Below are positions 25,201-52,700 of a DNA stretch of 64,000 nucleotides, one piece after another. The position numbers and the translations under genes are program-made. Each line of letters opens with the position of its first letter. Positions within the stretch are counted from its first letter, which is position 1. This DNA is from Certhia americana. Lineage: Eukaryota; Chordata; Aves; Passeriformes; Certhiidae. The notes beneath the pieces are model-generated. The model was not told the origin of the DNA. It saw nothing but the letters and a program-made list of their open reading frames with translations, and ran no database searches. The stretch lies in contig CM031870.1 in assembly GCA_018697195.1 (NCBI GenBank), forward strand, positions 8,935,380-8,999,379. Reading direction: 5' to 3'.

Positions 25201-28183
25201 TCTTCACTTACAGATAAGATGTTTTTCATACTGCTCCTTTTAAACACATCCACTATGAAAGTAGCACCGTTCCATCTGTGCCACTCTAGAGAGTCAGACA
25301 CTTTATCTCATAACAAATCTGCGGAGCTCACTGGTTTTTGGCTGTATGAGTACAAAAGAACTTGACACAAAACAAACTGCAAATATTCAGATACAAGGTG
25401 TAACAATATAGAAGAAAGTTAGAGCCCTACCTTCTCCTACCTTGGTTAGGAGAAACCATGCCAGGAGAGGGTGGGCAAGGGAAGAGAGACAAAATATTAG
25501 AACTAGGGGGCTAAGAGGTTACACAGTAAAAGATCTGCCAGGAAATAGCAAGTAATAGAACAACCCATCCTCTGATCAAATTTGACAAAATGTAAGAAGA
25601 GCCAAGACAGACATTTATTTCTGACAAAGAGTTCTAGTAGTTTCCATGTATGACACATGCTCTTCTGGCTTTGTTTCCATAAGTTCCCAGTGAGCTACTG
25701 GGCAATTCCCAGTGTTGAATTAAAATTCAAAAAAAACCGAGCTTTTTTGATTTGCAAAAGTAACTGCCTGGAACAGTTAATTGCTGCTGTATCACTGGAG
25801 TATAATTCAGAAAATGATATATAGATAGTAGACATAATGGCGAATTTTGTCAAAACTTGGAAATCCTGTCAAGGGACCATGACCAAAAGGGCAAAAGCCA
25901 GCACCAAACTGGGCCAAATCTACTTGTCCGTACTTTCTTCTGATATCAAAACAGACTTCAGGGACCAAAATGAGCATCTGATCCTCTTTTGGTAGTGCAC
26001 AAACAAAAAGGATTTTACAAGCTATGACACCACTTGCTCCATTTGACTCCACTGGGAAGAAGAGCCAGGAAAATTAAGCATGTGCACAAAACTGAACCAC
26101 TCACAGCTCAAACTCTGACCTAGCTGCATGAAGTCAATGGCCTGTGAAGTGAAACGGCTGTTGCACTCTTCCTTATTCCCTTTGGTTACAAATGTGGGAG
26201 ATAATAAAGGTAGTTTTTTTATTGCCAAATTAATCACTATGTTTTTGACAAATACCATGGCTAAGATAGCTGGTCCCTTTCCCAAAAACATTCAATAAAT
26301 CCCCCTTGCAGCTCTCTGATAAAGTTACCTTGCACCATTCATCTGGCAAATAAAAATCTTTGGAAAAATGGAAACAATAAGAAAGCAGTTCCAAGCATAT
26401 TCAGATAGTTGTAATTGCTATGGAAACGAGATCTAGTAATAGTCTTTTGCTTCAGAGGATCAGAGGCAAATCATAACAAAATGACAGCAAAACAAAGTGT
26501 AATAATGCCTAAGACTTCAAAGTTCAAGATTCAAGAGAAAATTAAACCACTGCATAGGAAAAGCTTTCATGTACTCCCAACTTCTTGGTTCCTTTTGCAA
26601 GTACATCTCTGTGGATAAGCACTTCGGGATTGATTTCCCAAATTGTAGTTTAAATTGCCTTTAGGGCTGGCAGCATTGTTACAAATTGTTGTTACAAAAT
26701 ACAGGGATACAGTTTCTTTAACTTAGAAGTAATCCTAATTTTATGTCAAGAAATTTTGGGAAATCTGAAAATAAGTAACTCTATTCAAGCAATACCATTT
26801 TTTCCAAACTCCAAAGAGACTGATAATAGGGTCAAAGAGGGTAATGGGGTTATGGACTCAGAGATCTTCAATGATAGCAATTAACTTTAATGATTTACCC
26901 ACTTTAATTAGGGTAAAATTAAACACTACTAATCTTAGACTAAAAAATCAAATTATTTTAGAATATTGTATGCCTTGGTATCATTTCTGCATATGAAATA
27001 TTCTCAATTTGATTGTATTTGTACTACAAGAATGTGTTAATGGATAGTTCAGAATTTTTTCAACATTTCATCTCTTTCCTTGTAGCAGCCTACCTGCTGA
27101 TACACTCGAGGTTATCTCCCTACTCCTCCTAATCAACCTCAACACCTCTTTCTGAGTTTCATCATATCAATTATCAAATTCATTTGCTGAATAAAATTTG
27201 ACAATGCAATATGCATACATCTACTACTCCATGTCCAAAAGTCATCACTGCTGATGTGCCAGCCTTGATTTTCTCTAGTTACATAATACCCAGAAAGAAT
27301 ACCAGCTTAAATATTACTGCAGAAGAGCACTGCACTTTAAACATTAATCCCTCCTTTTCTTCAGGTACATCCCATCCCATCACAGCCTCAGAAAGTAAAA
27401 TTCCACAGTTTCATTTATCAAAGTAATAAGTCATTATTGTAGTCATTTGTAAGTTATTTGTAAGTAACTACTTCTGCTTTTTAAAAAGTTAATTTGTTTG
27501 ACAATTCCACACAGCTGCCTATGGTACTTGTGTAATTAGGGTTTGGATTTATGATCATCTGAACCTTGCCTTTCCCACCTCGTTTTGTTTTAATTAGGGT
27601 CTTCTAAACTGTAGAAACCAAACAACTTCCCACAAAAAAAAATCTAGGAAACACCCATTTTCTATGAAATGTGTATGAGAAAAATCAAGACTAGGCCCCA
27701 TATTTTATTAATTTTTGCCTGTTTTTAAAAACTTTTCTACTTTGCCCTGAGGATCTGTACCGCATTTTAAATTACAAAGACGTATATTGTAAACAATCTA
27801 CCTTTTTCCTACATTAATTTAAAATGTTCCATAACATCATTCTGTGTGGAAAATTTACAAATAATGCTTTGCCTTGTGCCAACTGGAACAAGTGTGCAAT
27901 AAAGGAACATGTTGACAGCGTATACACTTTATTTTCCCTCATTAGAAAAACACCGAAAACCAAAGGAACCCCCACTGCAGCTGCCCGCAGGTGACAATGT
28001 GAAACAAGGAATTGAAAGTGTTTATTTGAATATATCTGACCGTTGACTCAATGCCCTGATAACGGCATTTTACCCCAAGAAGACAATATTGACTGAGATA
28101 ATCAGCACCCAGCATAAATAGAAGTGATGGGAACATTTTGTACAGTTTCCCAGGATGGTGCTTTAAAAATACAAGTACTAAAT
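19290..28183. other. Upstream flank of ERCC4, no confirmed gene
   Basis: Nearly 9 kb of mainly AT-rich DNA. I looked for exons on both strands. Several short segments have chance splice-like borders (for example minus 21.7, 25.2 and 26.1 kb), but none joins into a convincing reading frame. A run of about 12 adenines is near 23966. A TGTCATGG word at about 24467 matches the terminal sequence of the 43.4 kb LTR, but the following sequence does not continue the match. Confidence 0.5.
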
Positions 28184-28198
28184 AAAAAAAAAAAAAAA
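28184..28198. repeat. A15 homopolymer
   Basis: Fifteen consecutive adenines immediately before the CR1 fragment. This is a plain simple repeat. Confidence 0.9.
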
Positions 28199-28200
28199 CG

Positions 28201-28455
28201 GAATCACAGAATATTCTGAGTAGGAAGGACCCACAAAAAACTTCGATCCAACTCCTGGTCCTGCACAGGACACTCCAACGATCCCACCCTGTGCCTGAGA
28301 GCGGTGTACAAATGTTCCTGGAGCTGTCAGCCTCGGGGCCGTCACCACTGCCCTGGGGAGCCTGTTCAGCCCACCCTATGGATGACAAACCTTTTCCTAG
28401 TATCTAATTCGAACATTCCCCGAGAAAACGTCAGGTCGTTCCCTCGGGTCATAAT
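28201..28455 (-). mobile_element. CR1 LINE 3' fragment, minus orientation
   Basis: The plus strand begins with the reverse complement of a CR1 3' end (GAATCACAGAAT..., then a GGAAGGACC block) and continues with typical CR1 text such as GGGGCCGTCACCACTGCCC and CTTTTCCTAGTATCTAA. CR1 is the main LINE of bird genomes and is usually truncated at its 5' end, as here. It lies immediately upstream of the ERCC4 CpG island. Minus-strand frames overlapping it come from the repeat, not a host gene. Confidence 0.88.
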
Positions 28456-28593
28456 AAACACAAAATAACTGGAGAAGACCAGCTAGCTCGCATTGCTGCT
28501 CGGCACACACGCCCTGCACAGAGAGAAGCGAAGGCCGCTCTGGCCGCTGCATGAGCCCGTGTGTGTGTTCCCATCCCCGCCCGCCGTGTGTTC

Positions 28594-28663
28594 CCATGAG
28601 GGACGGGCATTGCCCTCACGGACNNNNNNNNNNCCATGAGGGACGGGCATTGCCCTCACGGAC
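28594..28663. repeat. Identical 30-bp copies flanking a 10-base N gap
   Basis: The 30 bases at 28594-28623 are repeated exactly at 28634-28663, with ten N between. Each copy contains an inverted repeat (TGAGGG...CCCTCA) able to form a hairpin. Two contig ends sharing the same 30 bases and joined by a nominal gap is the usual look of an unmerged overlap, so one copy may be artificial. A real tandem duplication is the alternative. Confidence 0.85.
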
Positions 28664-28791
28664 CCTCCTGTCCGCCCGCCCCGGAAGCCGCGCGCGTGGG
28701 GCGGGAAACCCCGCGGCCTGGAGGACCGCGCGTGTGGGCCCCGCAGGGGGGCGCTGTCGGGGCGGGAGCGCGTGCGCGGCGCGGTGCCGCC

Positions 28792-42605
<13,814 letters not shown>

Positions 42606-42880
42606 CTCATGAGATTGTTTAACACACAGCACAGATAAGCTTTTCTGGCACAGTACTTCGGCAAATACATGAAATATTTGAATAAATGCCCCCTCTAAGA
42701 TAACCAGCTGTTTCTTGTTAATGCTGTTCCATCAGTCTTAACTTGTGAGTTAATTATTATTGAAGTTTCAAGAGAAAAACTATTTGTAATAGAGAAATGT
42801 GAATTATTTTTATTCTTTTTAAAGCACTTTAACCATTTCTATAATACCGCTGAATTAATAAATGAATTTTTTCACCAAGA
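42606..42880 (+). terminator. ERCC4: ERCC4 3' UTR and polyadenylation signals
   Basis: Two AATAAA hexamers follow the stop codon, at 42681-42686 and 42857-42862. The first would give a 3' UTR of about 100 nt and the second about 280 nt. Either may be used. Both lie upstream of the solo LTR that begins at 43440. Confidence 0.7.
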
Positions 42881-43439
42881 TCATAAGAATTAAGTGCTAA
42901 AACTAACTGATAAAGATGTTTTCTTGTGAAAGTTATGATGTCTTGTTCAAGCTAAAAATGTGCTGTGTTTTGATTAGTTTGCGTGACCTGCTGCATGATG
43001 AAACAGTGCTTTTGCCATTTTTAATGTCTCCCTCTCTGGCAGCTGCCAGTTTTTGATTGACAGTGATGGAGCTATTTGAAACACATTGTGGTCTTTGCTC
43101 GGGAGTTTGTTTAGAATATACTGGGACTGAATCCTGAATTTTAGAACATGACCATAAGCTTTTGTCACAGTAAAATCCTTTTGAATGCTATGCTCTACAT
43201 TTTTCTTGTTTACCTTAATATCAGTTGCACTTTCTACCACTCCAAAGCCAGTACAGCACTGTCTTGATAGATTTTGCAACGTACTTTCCTTTGGTCTGAC
43301 TGGGTAGAGATTCTGTGGTGCCACAATGCAAGTTTATTTTGAGTGTGCCTTACTTATACTTTTAAGAGGCTTTCTTTTTTACTCAGTTTTGATAACTCTT
43401 TCACCTCTTCCACTTGAAAGTGAAAAATCTGGGTATACC

Positions 43440-44154
43440 TGTCATGGGTTGCAGTGCAAAATGTAACCAAAACTCTGTATTCTATCACCATCTGTTGAAA
43501 CTGGGGTGGTGGTGGTGCTGTAATTGTCTGTCAATGGCCAACTGTCAATAAACCTGCTGGGGCAGTTTTCTTATCTCTTCCACAACCCAGCCTCTCTCCA
43601 GGGAGAGATCTTCTGCTAATGGGCCATTGAGTCTGACTGAAAAAATTCCATCATCCCACTGGGAAATGCTCCAACCAGGGGGAGGAGCCAAGCATTCCTA
43701 CCTGGATAAAAATCTGGGAGCTGGAACACCAAGCAGCCTTTCCACTGGATTCTCAGAAGAACACCAGGCCCATCTATCACTACTGGACCTTCAGTGAAAA
43801 ACTCCACTTTTCTCCAGGAGCATCACTTCAACAGAGCCACATCTGCCACTGGGACTGCAGCCACCATTGAATGGGACTGCCACCAACACCCTGACCCACA
43901 GGGTGTCAGGCTGTATCCTGACTCTGTCAGTGGGTTTTGTTTGTTTACTTGTTTGTCTTACTGCATATGTTTTTTGTTTTATTGTTTCTTTTAGTTTCCC
44001 TAAGAAAGAACTGTTATTCCTATTCCCATATCGTTGCCTGAGAGCCCCTTAAATTCAAAGTTATAATAATTTGGAGGGAGGGAGTTTATAAATTCTCCGT
44101 TCCAAGGGAGGCTCCTGCCTTCCTTAGCAGACACCTGTTTTTCAAACCATGACA
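43440..44154 (+). mobile_element. Solo LTR, 715 bp, ERVL-type, 5-bp duplication
   Basis: The element begins TGTCATGGGTTG and ends AAACCATGACA, with 8-bp terminal inverted repeats (TGTCATGG/CCATGACA). It is flanked by perfect 5-bp direct repeats ATACC (43435-43439 and 44155-44159). A TATA-like ATAAAAAT (43706-43713) supports plus orientation. Five-base duplications and the TGTCATGG end point to a class III (ERVL-like) avian LTR. The last 160 bases are shared with the LTR at 10155-10926. No retroviral genes remain. Open frames at 43616-43807 and 43794-44052 are repeat-derived. Confidence 0.93.
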
Positions 44155-47100
44155 ATACCATTGGCACTGTTCCTTTATACCAAAGAATATTTCCTCTTGT
44201 AAAATGCAGTCATTTTCTAAGCAAGGTTTTCCAAAAGTGTTAAAAGTTTTTAAATATGGCTTCTTTTGTATCCTATTGCTCTTGTATTTTTGTCTCAAAT
44301 CAACTGTCAATAAACTCAGTAAAGCCATTGTCACGTAGAAGATAATACTTTTAGCATTTTGTGTAGCATAAAAGAGGAAGAAGTTTGTGAGTGTGTGCAT
44401 TGTTAAATTATATATATTCTACATTGAACTTTGATACAACTGTGTAACAAACTGCCATTGCCAAAAGGGTTGGTCCAGTGTTATTCCATGCTAATGTATT
44501 TACATTTGCTATTTACAAAACCTTTATCTATGACTTACACATGTATTTATATGATTCTAATGGGAACAACAGACTAGTATTATTTCCTTCATGAAAAGAG
44601 AAAATATTTTTTGTGTTCAGGTTGGGTAAAAACTATCCTGTGCACTTTCAGGTAAAATGTTTATTTATCGTGCATTTTAAGTGTGAATTATGAATTGTTA
44701 ACTTTAATCCATGGCTGAGCTGTGACAAATTTCCAAGGGAACATTTTTCTGCAGATGCAAATTTTAGTATTAAATACACCTGTAATAAGATTAAAATTTG
44801 TTAATTATCTTGGTTTTCATTTGGTTGTATTGACATCAGAACATTTTAATTTTAGTGTGTGGTTTACAGTCCAGACCTTAGGGTTTCTATTACCCTAGAT
44901 TCTAATTCATTTAATAGGAGAAGAAGTCTTTCCATGAGACTTTTGCTTATTCAAACTAATCTTGTCAGATGTGTAGAGGGTTAAGAATGCCTGTAAAGTG
45001 GTGCTAAGAAAACTGAAAATCAGAGTAAGCTCAAACTGTCCTGAGTGTATGGCCTGTAGAGCCTGGTTCAGAAAAGGGCAGCTGGCCAGCCTTTGAGAAT
45101 GAACATTGTTTGAGCAATGGGCATTAGGGTGCTCCATGAACTGTGGGTTTGGGGTTTTTCCCAAAAAAGTGTGAGGATTGTTGTGATTGTAATTTCTCGT
45201 TTGCAGAGTGATAGCACAACCACTAAGTAAAATATTTGTCTCTAAAGCTGTCCTTAGGATTCCAATTCTGACTGTAGAATAGAATCCAAAAGCAAACATC
45301 TGCCAAAAAACTAATTACTAATGGATACATTACTTATATACCAAACAGCATGAAGAAATGTAATTGAGTGTCATTAAAGAAACTTGTCCTGTTTCCAATA
45401 TTTCAGACTCCATGAGTTTAGTTTACAATCCTTTCCTAAAGACCATTTTAGGATAAAGTTCTCTTTAGCCCTTACTCGAAGATAACCTAAATTAAATTAA
45501 TATTCAGTTGCTCTGTTTTGTAAAATATGTGAATTTAAGAAATGCAGATAGGGTCAGGAACCAGAAAGTTCAGAAACCATTGCTCCAGCATTTTGTAGTG
45601 CTTTATCATTATAACTTACTTCATATGTTCATTCTTCATGTAATAGCGAGAATTTTGGATATTTGCAGAATCAAACTAAGAATAAACCCTTTTATGTGCT
45701 TCTTATGAAGTCTTTAATATCTTGTTAGGTACCTTCTTGCATTGAAAATAAACTTACCAATAGTATATGCACTTCCTTAATTTGCATGTTTTGATAAGGT
45801 ACAAGGAAATACTCAAGTGTTTTAAAGTTTCAGTACCATTTTTTATTTTGAGTACAAAATGTTAGGAGCTCATCTCCCAGACTTTTCAATACAAGTAGAC
45901 TGGCCATTTTTTAAATTGAGTTTTGATCTGTATTTTGAAAGCTTCTCCTCAATAAATCAAAGGGAAAATATCCTCAGTCACACTCACAGTCTTGAAAACA
46001 GGGAAGAACTGTTCCGTAGCCTAGCTGGCCAAAACTTAGCTGAGAGATGAATTCTTACTGAAGTTAGTGAGGGTAACCAGGGCTGCTACACTGTTATGGT
46101 GATTTGTTGTCTAAACAGAAGATGTTGCTGTAATATATCAAAATGGGCCTGTGTATATACTAACTTTAGTGTCATTTATTTAAAGCATGGCAAAATTACC
46201 TTAATCCACAACTGCTATAAAGCAGTCTTCCTAGGAAGATTTGCTCAGGGATAGATAGATACCGTTTTCTCAGCTGGCATTTTACCCTAGTTCTGTTTGT
46301 GAGCACTTCTCTCTATAAATAAAAACATAGTTTTCATTTCTAGGGTCCTCAGTTCCTCATTGTTACTTCCTTTTTTCTTTCACCTTGATCATCTCCGATC
46401 AAAGAACAGGAGCCTGGACTTACTGAACAGCAGACATTGTTTCCAAGTTGGCATTATTAGTCAGCAGTGCAATCTTGCTCTTGCACTCTCAGCTTCTTCC
46501 TCAGCTCTCAGAATGGCACATAGACCATTCTTATCTTTATTTTTTGTTTAGGAAAACAGACCAGCTACGCGGCAAAAGTTTTTGGAACTGACTTACCTTT
46601 TTAAATGTAACCTTTCTCATGTAATTCAGATCACAATCAATAGTCAAAGTAAACGCACACATAAGTCTTCCTGATTATGAGATGCTAAGGTTTACCATGA
46701 GCTAGGCCCAGAGTTTCAGAAACTATTAAGCTGGGACTACTGATTTCAGCCAGGAGCCAGAGAGTAAGTTTATAATTTTGAGGGTAAAATTTTCAGAATC
46801 ACTGCTAAATCTATCACATCTGTACAATAAATTTATAAAGGTTTTATTTTAAAATCACCATCCATATATTTAGATTCACTTTGTTAAGTAGTTCAGTGAA
46901 TTCAAATTTCATCCACCCGAACTCAGGAAACTTGGAATTTTATGTAATTGAATTAGCAAGAAGAGAAACAAATTCCCACCTGTAAATTCAGTGCAATAGC
47001 TCTGGTTTCTGTCTCCTTAGAGGCTATTACCTGTTGCCCACAGAAACATGCTAACCTTCAAATTTCAAGCACATACAAAACCATCTCCCAAGTCATTCAA

Positions 47101-49017
47101 AGCTCAGGAGTTTTCCCAGTGGAATTGGCACATGGAGCCTAAACTTGACAAGGCTGCATTTCAGCCCCCCTAAAAATAGGCAGCATAGTTCTAATTTGAG
47201 CTCTTTGCATAGAGCCCTGCAGTTCCATGAGAATACACAGTGGGACATGCACATTATCTCTCCTCTGAACATCCTTTTGGGTGAATGGAATGTCCCAGCA
47301 ATGTCCCAGCTGTGCAGCTGCAGTGGAGATCTGTCTTGTACACATAGCATTATTTAGCACTGAATTAAGTAACATTTTACAGTTTCTTCATCACTTTTTT
47401 CCTTGTGAAAATGTAAATTCTTGTGAATTTACATTTTTCTCAGATTCTCTATTCAACTTTTATCTTTCTTCTATTTTCCCTCTGGAATTTTCTGATTTAT
47501 TTCTTTTTCTTTTTCCTTTATCCTAACCATCACTGTCTCTATACTTGTCCTTTTGTTTCCCTTCAAGAATGCTGCTTAAATATTGTGGCAATTTGTGTCT
47601 GTTGAGCACAAATAACACTGAATTCTTTGCGAGACTGGCTGCACTGGAGTCTTGTTCAGTACTTATTATCCAGGGGCTTACATAAAAAAGTATTGTACTT
47701 TGTTTTCATTTTGGTCCCAGACTTTTGAGTGTGTCACACTTGGAAAGCTGACACTCAGAGAAAAGAGAGCAGCAGGTTGCAACATTTAATTCTCAGTTTT
47801 GTCTTAGATTTCTTTTTAAATAGATTAAAAGAAGTTCAAATAACAGACACAAAATAATCAGTTGATTTTTTAAGTTTTTCCCACCTTTTAAAATTTTAAA
47901 ATATTTACACCCTTAAAAATTTCAAAGTATTTTTTATGTGTCACAAAATACTTGGAATCTTATGTGTAGATAGCAGAAGTTGCAAATTTTCTTGTGGCAT
48001 TTATATTCCATGACCATATTTACATATTGCAGTACTACAACTGGCAAGTTCTCAGATCTTATTCCATGATTAAGCATTTACATCAGTATGTGGGAGATCT
48101 GCAACAGCAAAAATATTAACTGCATGTCTTCCACTTTTGTCTAATTTTTCTTTATTGAGATCCCCCTCTCTAACTCTTCCCATTGTCAAAATACATTTTG
48201 TTTCTGCATCATCTTAAATCACTGAATTTAAGTTAAATGTTGGAAAGAACTAGTCTTTAAAATCAACATATATTTGTGTTAAACTATGTTAAACATGATT
48301 CCAACTTCTGAAGTATCTGTAATACTCTTGTTTCATTTGTCACAGAAGCCTTTGGAAATCTGTCAATCCACTTTCTCTTACACAATGTCTTTCCAACACT
48401 TGCAGTGTGACAGCAAGAGGAGCAGACAGCAAAGCTAGCCAGGTTGTAAATGTTCAGATCACCTGCAGGTATAGTACAACAGCAAAATGTAGACATCCTT
48501 CAAGAAAAGTCCTGCCCATACTAAATATGAAAAAATACCTAAAATCTTCAAGACATGTCCTGTGCAAATCTTGGTGCATGAGTTACTGTCTGTGCAGACA
48601 GTCTTTCAGATAATGAAGATGTCTCAGCCAAACCTTCAACTGCAGCAATAAATCTGCTGTTCATAGAACTTTTATAGTAAGTTGCTGTTTTCTTAAATAT
48701 TTGCGTTATACTGCAGATCACTAGCTGACAGAAGTTATAATCAAGTTTTTCACTTTAATATTTACTTGATAGAATATCACATACTAAGTTATCTGAGTTC
48801 TTTTTCACAAAAGGCTATTGGTATTAAAATGTAGAGATTCGGGGGTTTTTGGTCAGCCCCACCAACTCCTTAGGCATCTCTGACATATTTCTAGTGGCTT
48901 AAACAACTCTTGCGTATTAACCCAAACAGAGGAATTTCAACTGGAGTCCACCAGGAATGTCTGACTTTCCTTGGGCCATTACCAGCTTCAGCCTGTGCAG
49001 TCCCACATCAGCAGCTG

Positions 49018-49035
49018 CACACGCACACACACACA
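49018..49035. repeat. Short (CA)n microsatellite
   Basis: About nine imperfect CA units with one G interruption. Too short to be highly variable. Confidence 0.8.
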
Positions 49036-49692
49036 GTACCTGCAGGGAGGTGATACGAGCCTGCACATCTGCAGCAGCCGTGTCTCTGCAATGACCCTGA
49101 GAAAAGCCAGCTAAACCCATCCCTGGTACTTCTATATTTAAAACTGTTTGTTTAATTGGTAGAGTGCACCAAGAATAAATAATGAGCTAATTCTGAAGAT
49201 CATTCCCAGAACAGCCAGATTGGATTGTTTTTTCAAGTCAGAACTCTCTCCTCTCCTTTGTTTGGCTTTTCTGGAATTTGGTGGTTTTAATGGTTTCATT
49301 ATTTGAAGGTGAACAGCTTCAGGTGAACTGTAGGAACAGTACAATATTTCAAGTATGAAGCACATGAGTGAAGTTTTGCAGTGTTTGTTTACTGAATAGT
49401 TAAATAATTGAATAGTTAAAAGTTCAAATTCTAAAACTGTATCAAGGATTCTAACAAAGAAACAACAACAACAAACCAAAACAAAAGTCAGTTAAGGAAA
49501 ACTCCACCAGAGTTTATCCAATGTATTGTACAGACTTTCTTTACCTTCCTTGATAACAGTTAAAAAAAATGAATTTAATTACAAATTTTATCTCAGAAAA
49601 GAAGAATTAAAAAATAAAATACTTAGGTACATATTTCAAATTTTTCACTAGATTTTTAGCTGTAATAGGTTATAAAGGCTTGATAATAATTT

Positions 49693-49710
49693 AAAAAAAA
49701 AAAAAAAAAA
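49693..49710. repeat. A18 homopolymer with CAAA-rich tail
   Basis: Eighteen adenines followed by CCAAACCAAAACAAAAAAC. This could be a plain simple repeat or the tail of a retroposed sequence whose body I cannot identify. Confidence 0.85.
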
Positions 49711-52700
49711 CCAAACCAAAACAAAAAACTTCTCTTGTATTTTGTTTTGTTCTAATGCATCAGTAGTGTCCACAGGTCTCTGTGCCTTGGTAAGTGCACA
49801 GGCAGAGAGATGAGATACAAAGTAATGTACAAAGTTCAGAGTGCAGTGAAATGACTGTCCAGTAACAGAATAGGCTTGCTCATGGACTTATGATTAATAA
49901 TATTAATAGAGCAATTGTCCTTTTTAATGACTATGGACATAAGTGGATCCCATTTAACTTGACCTACAGAGGTTGAAAAAATACAAGCTTTAGTCAGATA
50001 CCAACCAGACCGTGTGAGAAGAGTACTATGTCTCTTTGCCAGATTATAAAATAAAGAAGTAAATTCCGTCATGCACTCAGTGTTGTATTCTTTTTATCTC
50101 TCAAATAAGGAGCCAGAAAAACTAAAGGCAAATGGTTTTGCCCAAGCTTATAAAGCAAGTCTACGATGAAGTGTGAAATTGAAACTCACCACGACTCATC
50201 AGTCAGTTTAAACCTTAAAATCTTATCTTTCATGTACTTCCATATGCTTTTTCAGCTCTCATTTGCTGCTGCTTATTACCAGTTTCAGATGAAATCTTTA
50301 TTTCAGTAGGAGTGTAGCGATACTCTGAGCAGCTTACATGGAAGTTTCTCTTGATTCCTAGCACTGACACATGAATTCATCCTGTCACATGCAAAAACAT
50401 TCTGCCACCTCCAGTATAGCTTTGGGACCATATATGACACCTATCCCATGGCACGAGCTCACCAAAAAGCCTGTCTAGAATGCAGCTGAATCTTATCTTC
50501 TGGGTTGTGTCTAGCTACCCTCTAAGACAGGAAAGCTGGGGTTTAAGTGGTAGCTTGGAGTCAACAACCAAGAAGTTAATGTTGGCTGCTAGACTTTTTT
50601 ATTTCAAATCCTTTTGCTAAGAGTGGGTTTTAAATACTCAGGAATACCAAGAAACTCAAGCTGGCAGGTAGGACCCAGTTCATACCTGGAGAATCTGGAT
50701 TTCTGAGCAACTGTAATTAGCTTGACCCTTATTTTTAGGGTCACACTGCTTAAACTGGCAGATATCAAAACAGGCTGATGGCCACATCAGTTAAAATGTG
50801 GTTTTATTTGTCTAAAAGTCTCATTTGCTATTTAGTGTTAAGAAATAATGAGTAAGTAGAAGGGATTATGAACACGTTTGGCATAGAGAGGAACAGAGAA
50901 TGCAGCCATAACTTCAATTTTGGAATGTCTTACCTCATCATAAGCTTAAGTTTCAAAGCTGACATGGGGATTTTGGTACATAATGCCTCATTTTCAACTA
51001 ATTTCATCTTAACTGAACATTGAAACCTTCAATTTGGAAGCTCAAATTAGCAGCAATATGACGGTAGTTTTTTCTCCAGTTGTGTGTAAATGCCAACTAG
51101 AGGATCTAGGCATATCATCAAGTTTTTAAGTGTTTTTATTAAGTAATAAGCATAATCAATATACGGTGACAGTTTTTACCAAACAAAACTTATAGTCTGC
51201 GGTCTTATTTCTAATCAATATCTTGAATAGTTCACCCTAAAGTTTTCTCAGCACTCTATGTAAAGAAAACCTATACCCTTCCTTGAAAGTGCCTTGCTTT
51301 TTGTCTAATTAAAAAAAATAAATAAATTTAACTGTTCTAGGTAATTCCCACGTTGTGTCAAACCTGCATTTGAAAAGTTGAAGTTCCCCCAGGGAAAAGT
51401 AAAAACATCCCTGGTGGCATATACCAGTAAAATATGAATGCAAATCACTGCTTCCTTAACTATTTCTGCAAATGAATATTTCAACTGAGTATGAGATGTT
51501 TATACTTTAAATCTACTAAGTTGATTAATGACTTGGTCAACGTGAGCCTTGGTTTACAGGGAAGAAGGCATCTGCAGATTAGTAAATCAAACCCTACTTG
51601 CCAATTTATAATATGGTATTATAATATTTAATAATATGGTATTTATACCTTTACACTCTGCATGCTGAATGATGGCAGTGGCACATGAATCAAATGGGGA
51701 CTTTACGGCTTCCCAAATGCCACAATATGCCAATTTCAGTAGCAACACCATAAAATAAATTTCTCAATTTATTGAAAAATTATTCCTAAGGAAATCAAAC
51801 TTAGAAAAGAAAAGCCACCCTGTGCTCTTTGAAAATATGAAAGACATATGAAGTCAAAGTGTTGGAGAACAAGGTGTGAGAAGAAGTTGCAGAGGAGGAG
51901 TTGCACCAAGGGTTGGTGGCGAATGGTGCAAATAGAGACAGATCTGTGTGCTTAGTGACACAGCCAGTCACAGAATCTCCTCAGACTGTGGTGCCCGTCC
52001 TTTCTTCCTTCCCAAATGCCTCTAGGTCCTATTCCCTAGGGATCAGCAGGCATTGTGTTCAGCACCAGCACAGTGGGACTGAAGAACTGGAAAAGCCTGA
52101 GCCAGAGCTCTGCAGCTGAATCACCACTGTGTCAGCATGAGAGTGTGGGATGACAAAACTGGGTTATATGGCTGAGCCATCTCAGAGTCCTCATCCCAAG
52201 GAACAAGCACAACAGGGGCATGAAAAGGATGGGACTTAAAAGGCAGAATGAACATGCAAAATTAATTTTCATGGACTGCAAGATGATGTGACCACCTTCA
52301 GATTTTCCCTATCTATTGCTAAGCAGCATTCTTACAAAATGAACAGCAGTCTCCTCACATTTTGCTATTTTTTCCATTTTTCACTGTTCTTTTGCCAAGC
52401 TTGCATTATAACTATATTTCAAAATGCTTTAAAACAAATTTGAGCACTAAGATAGCTGCAATCTTTGGGAAAAGACACTACTACAGAAAATATTATTGTA
52501 TGTTTTAATTGTCTTTAGCAACAGATCTAAACACAGTTTTTGCATCTCTAGAATAATCAAATTATCAATTCTAGCCTGTACTAGAACTGAAAAGCATAGC
52601 TAATTTCTGAATAATTCATAGATGTTTGCATTGTTTCATTAAACAAACAATCCTTTCCTAAAATATACAGCTTACAATTGCATGATTAAATACATATTCA

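Noticed and set aside
26090..26150. Minus-strand splice-bounded segment with GTGAGT donor
   Set aside because: Joining it to the 25212-25285 segment creates a TAG stop at the junction; the surrounding sequence looks like ordinary non-coding DNA.
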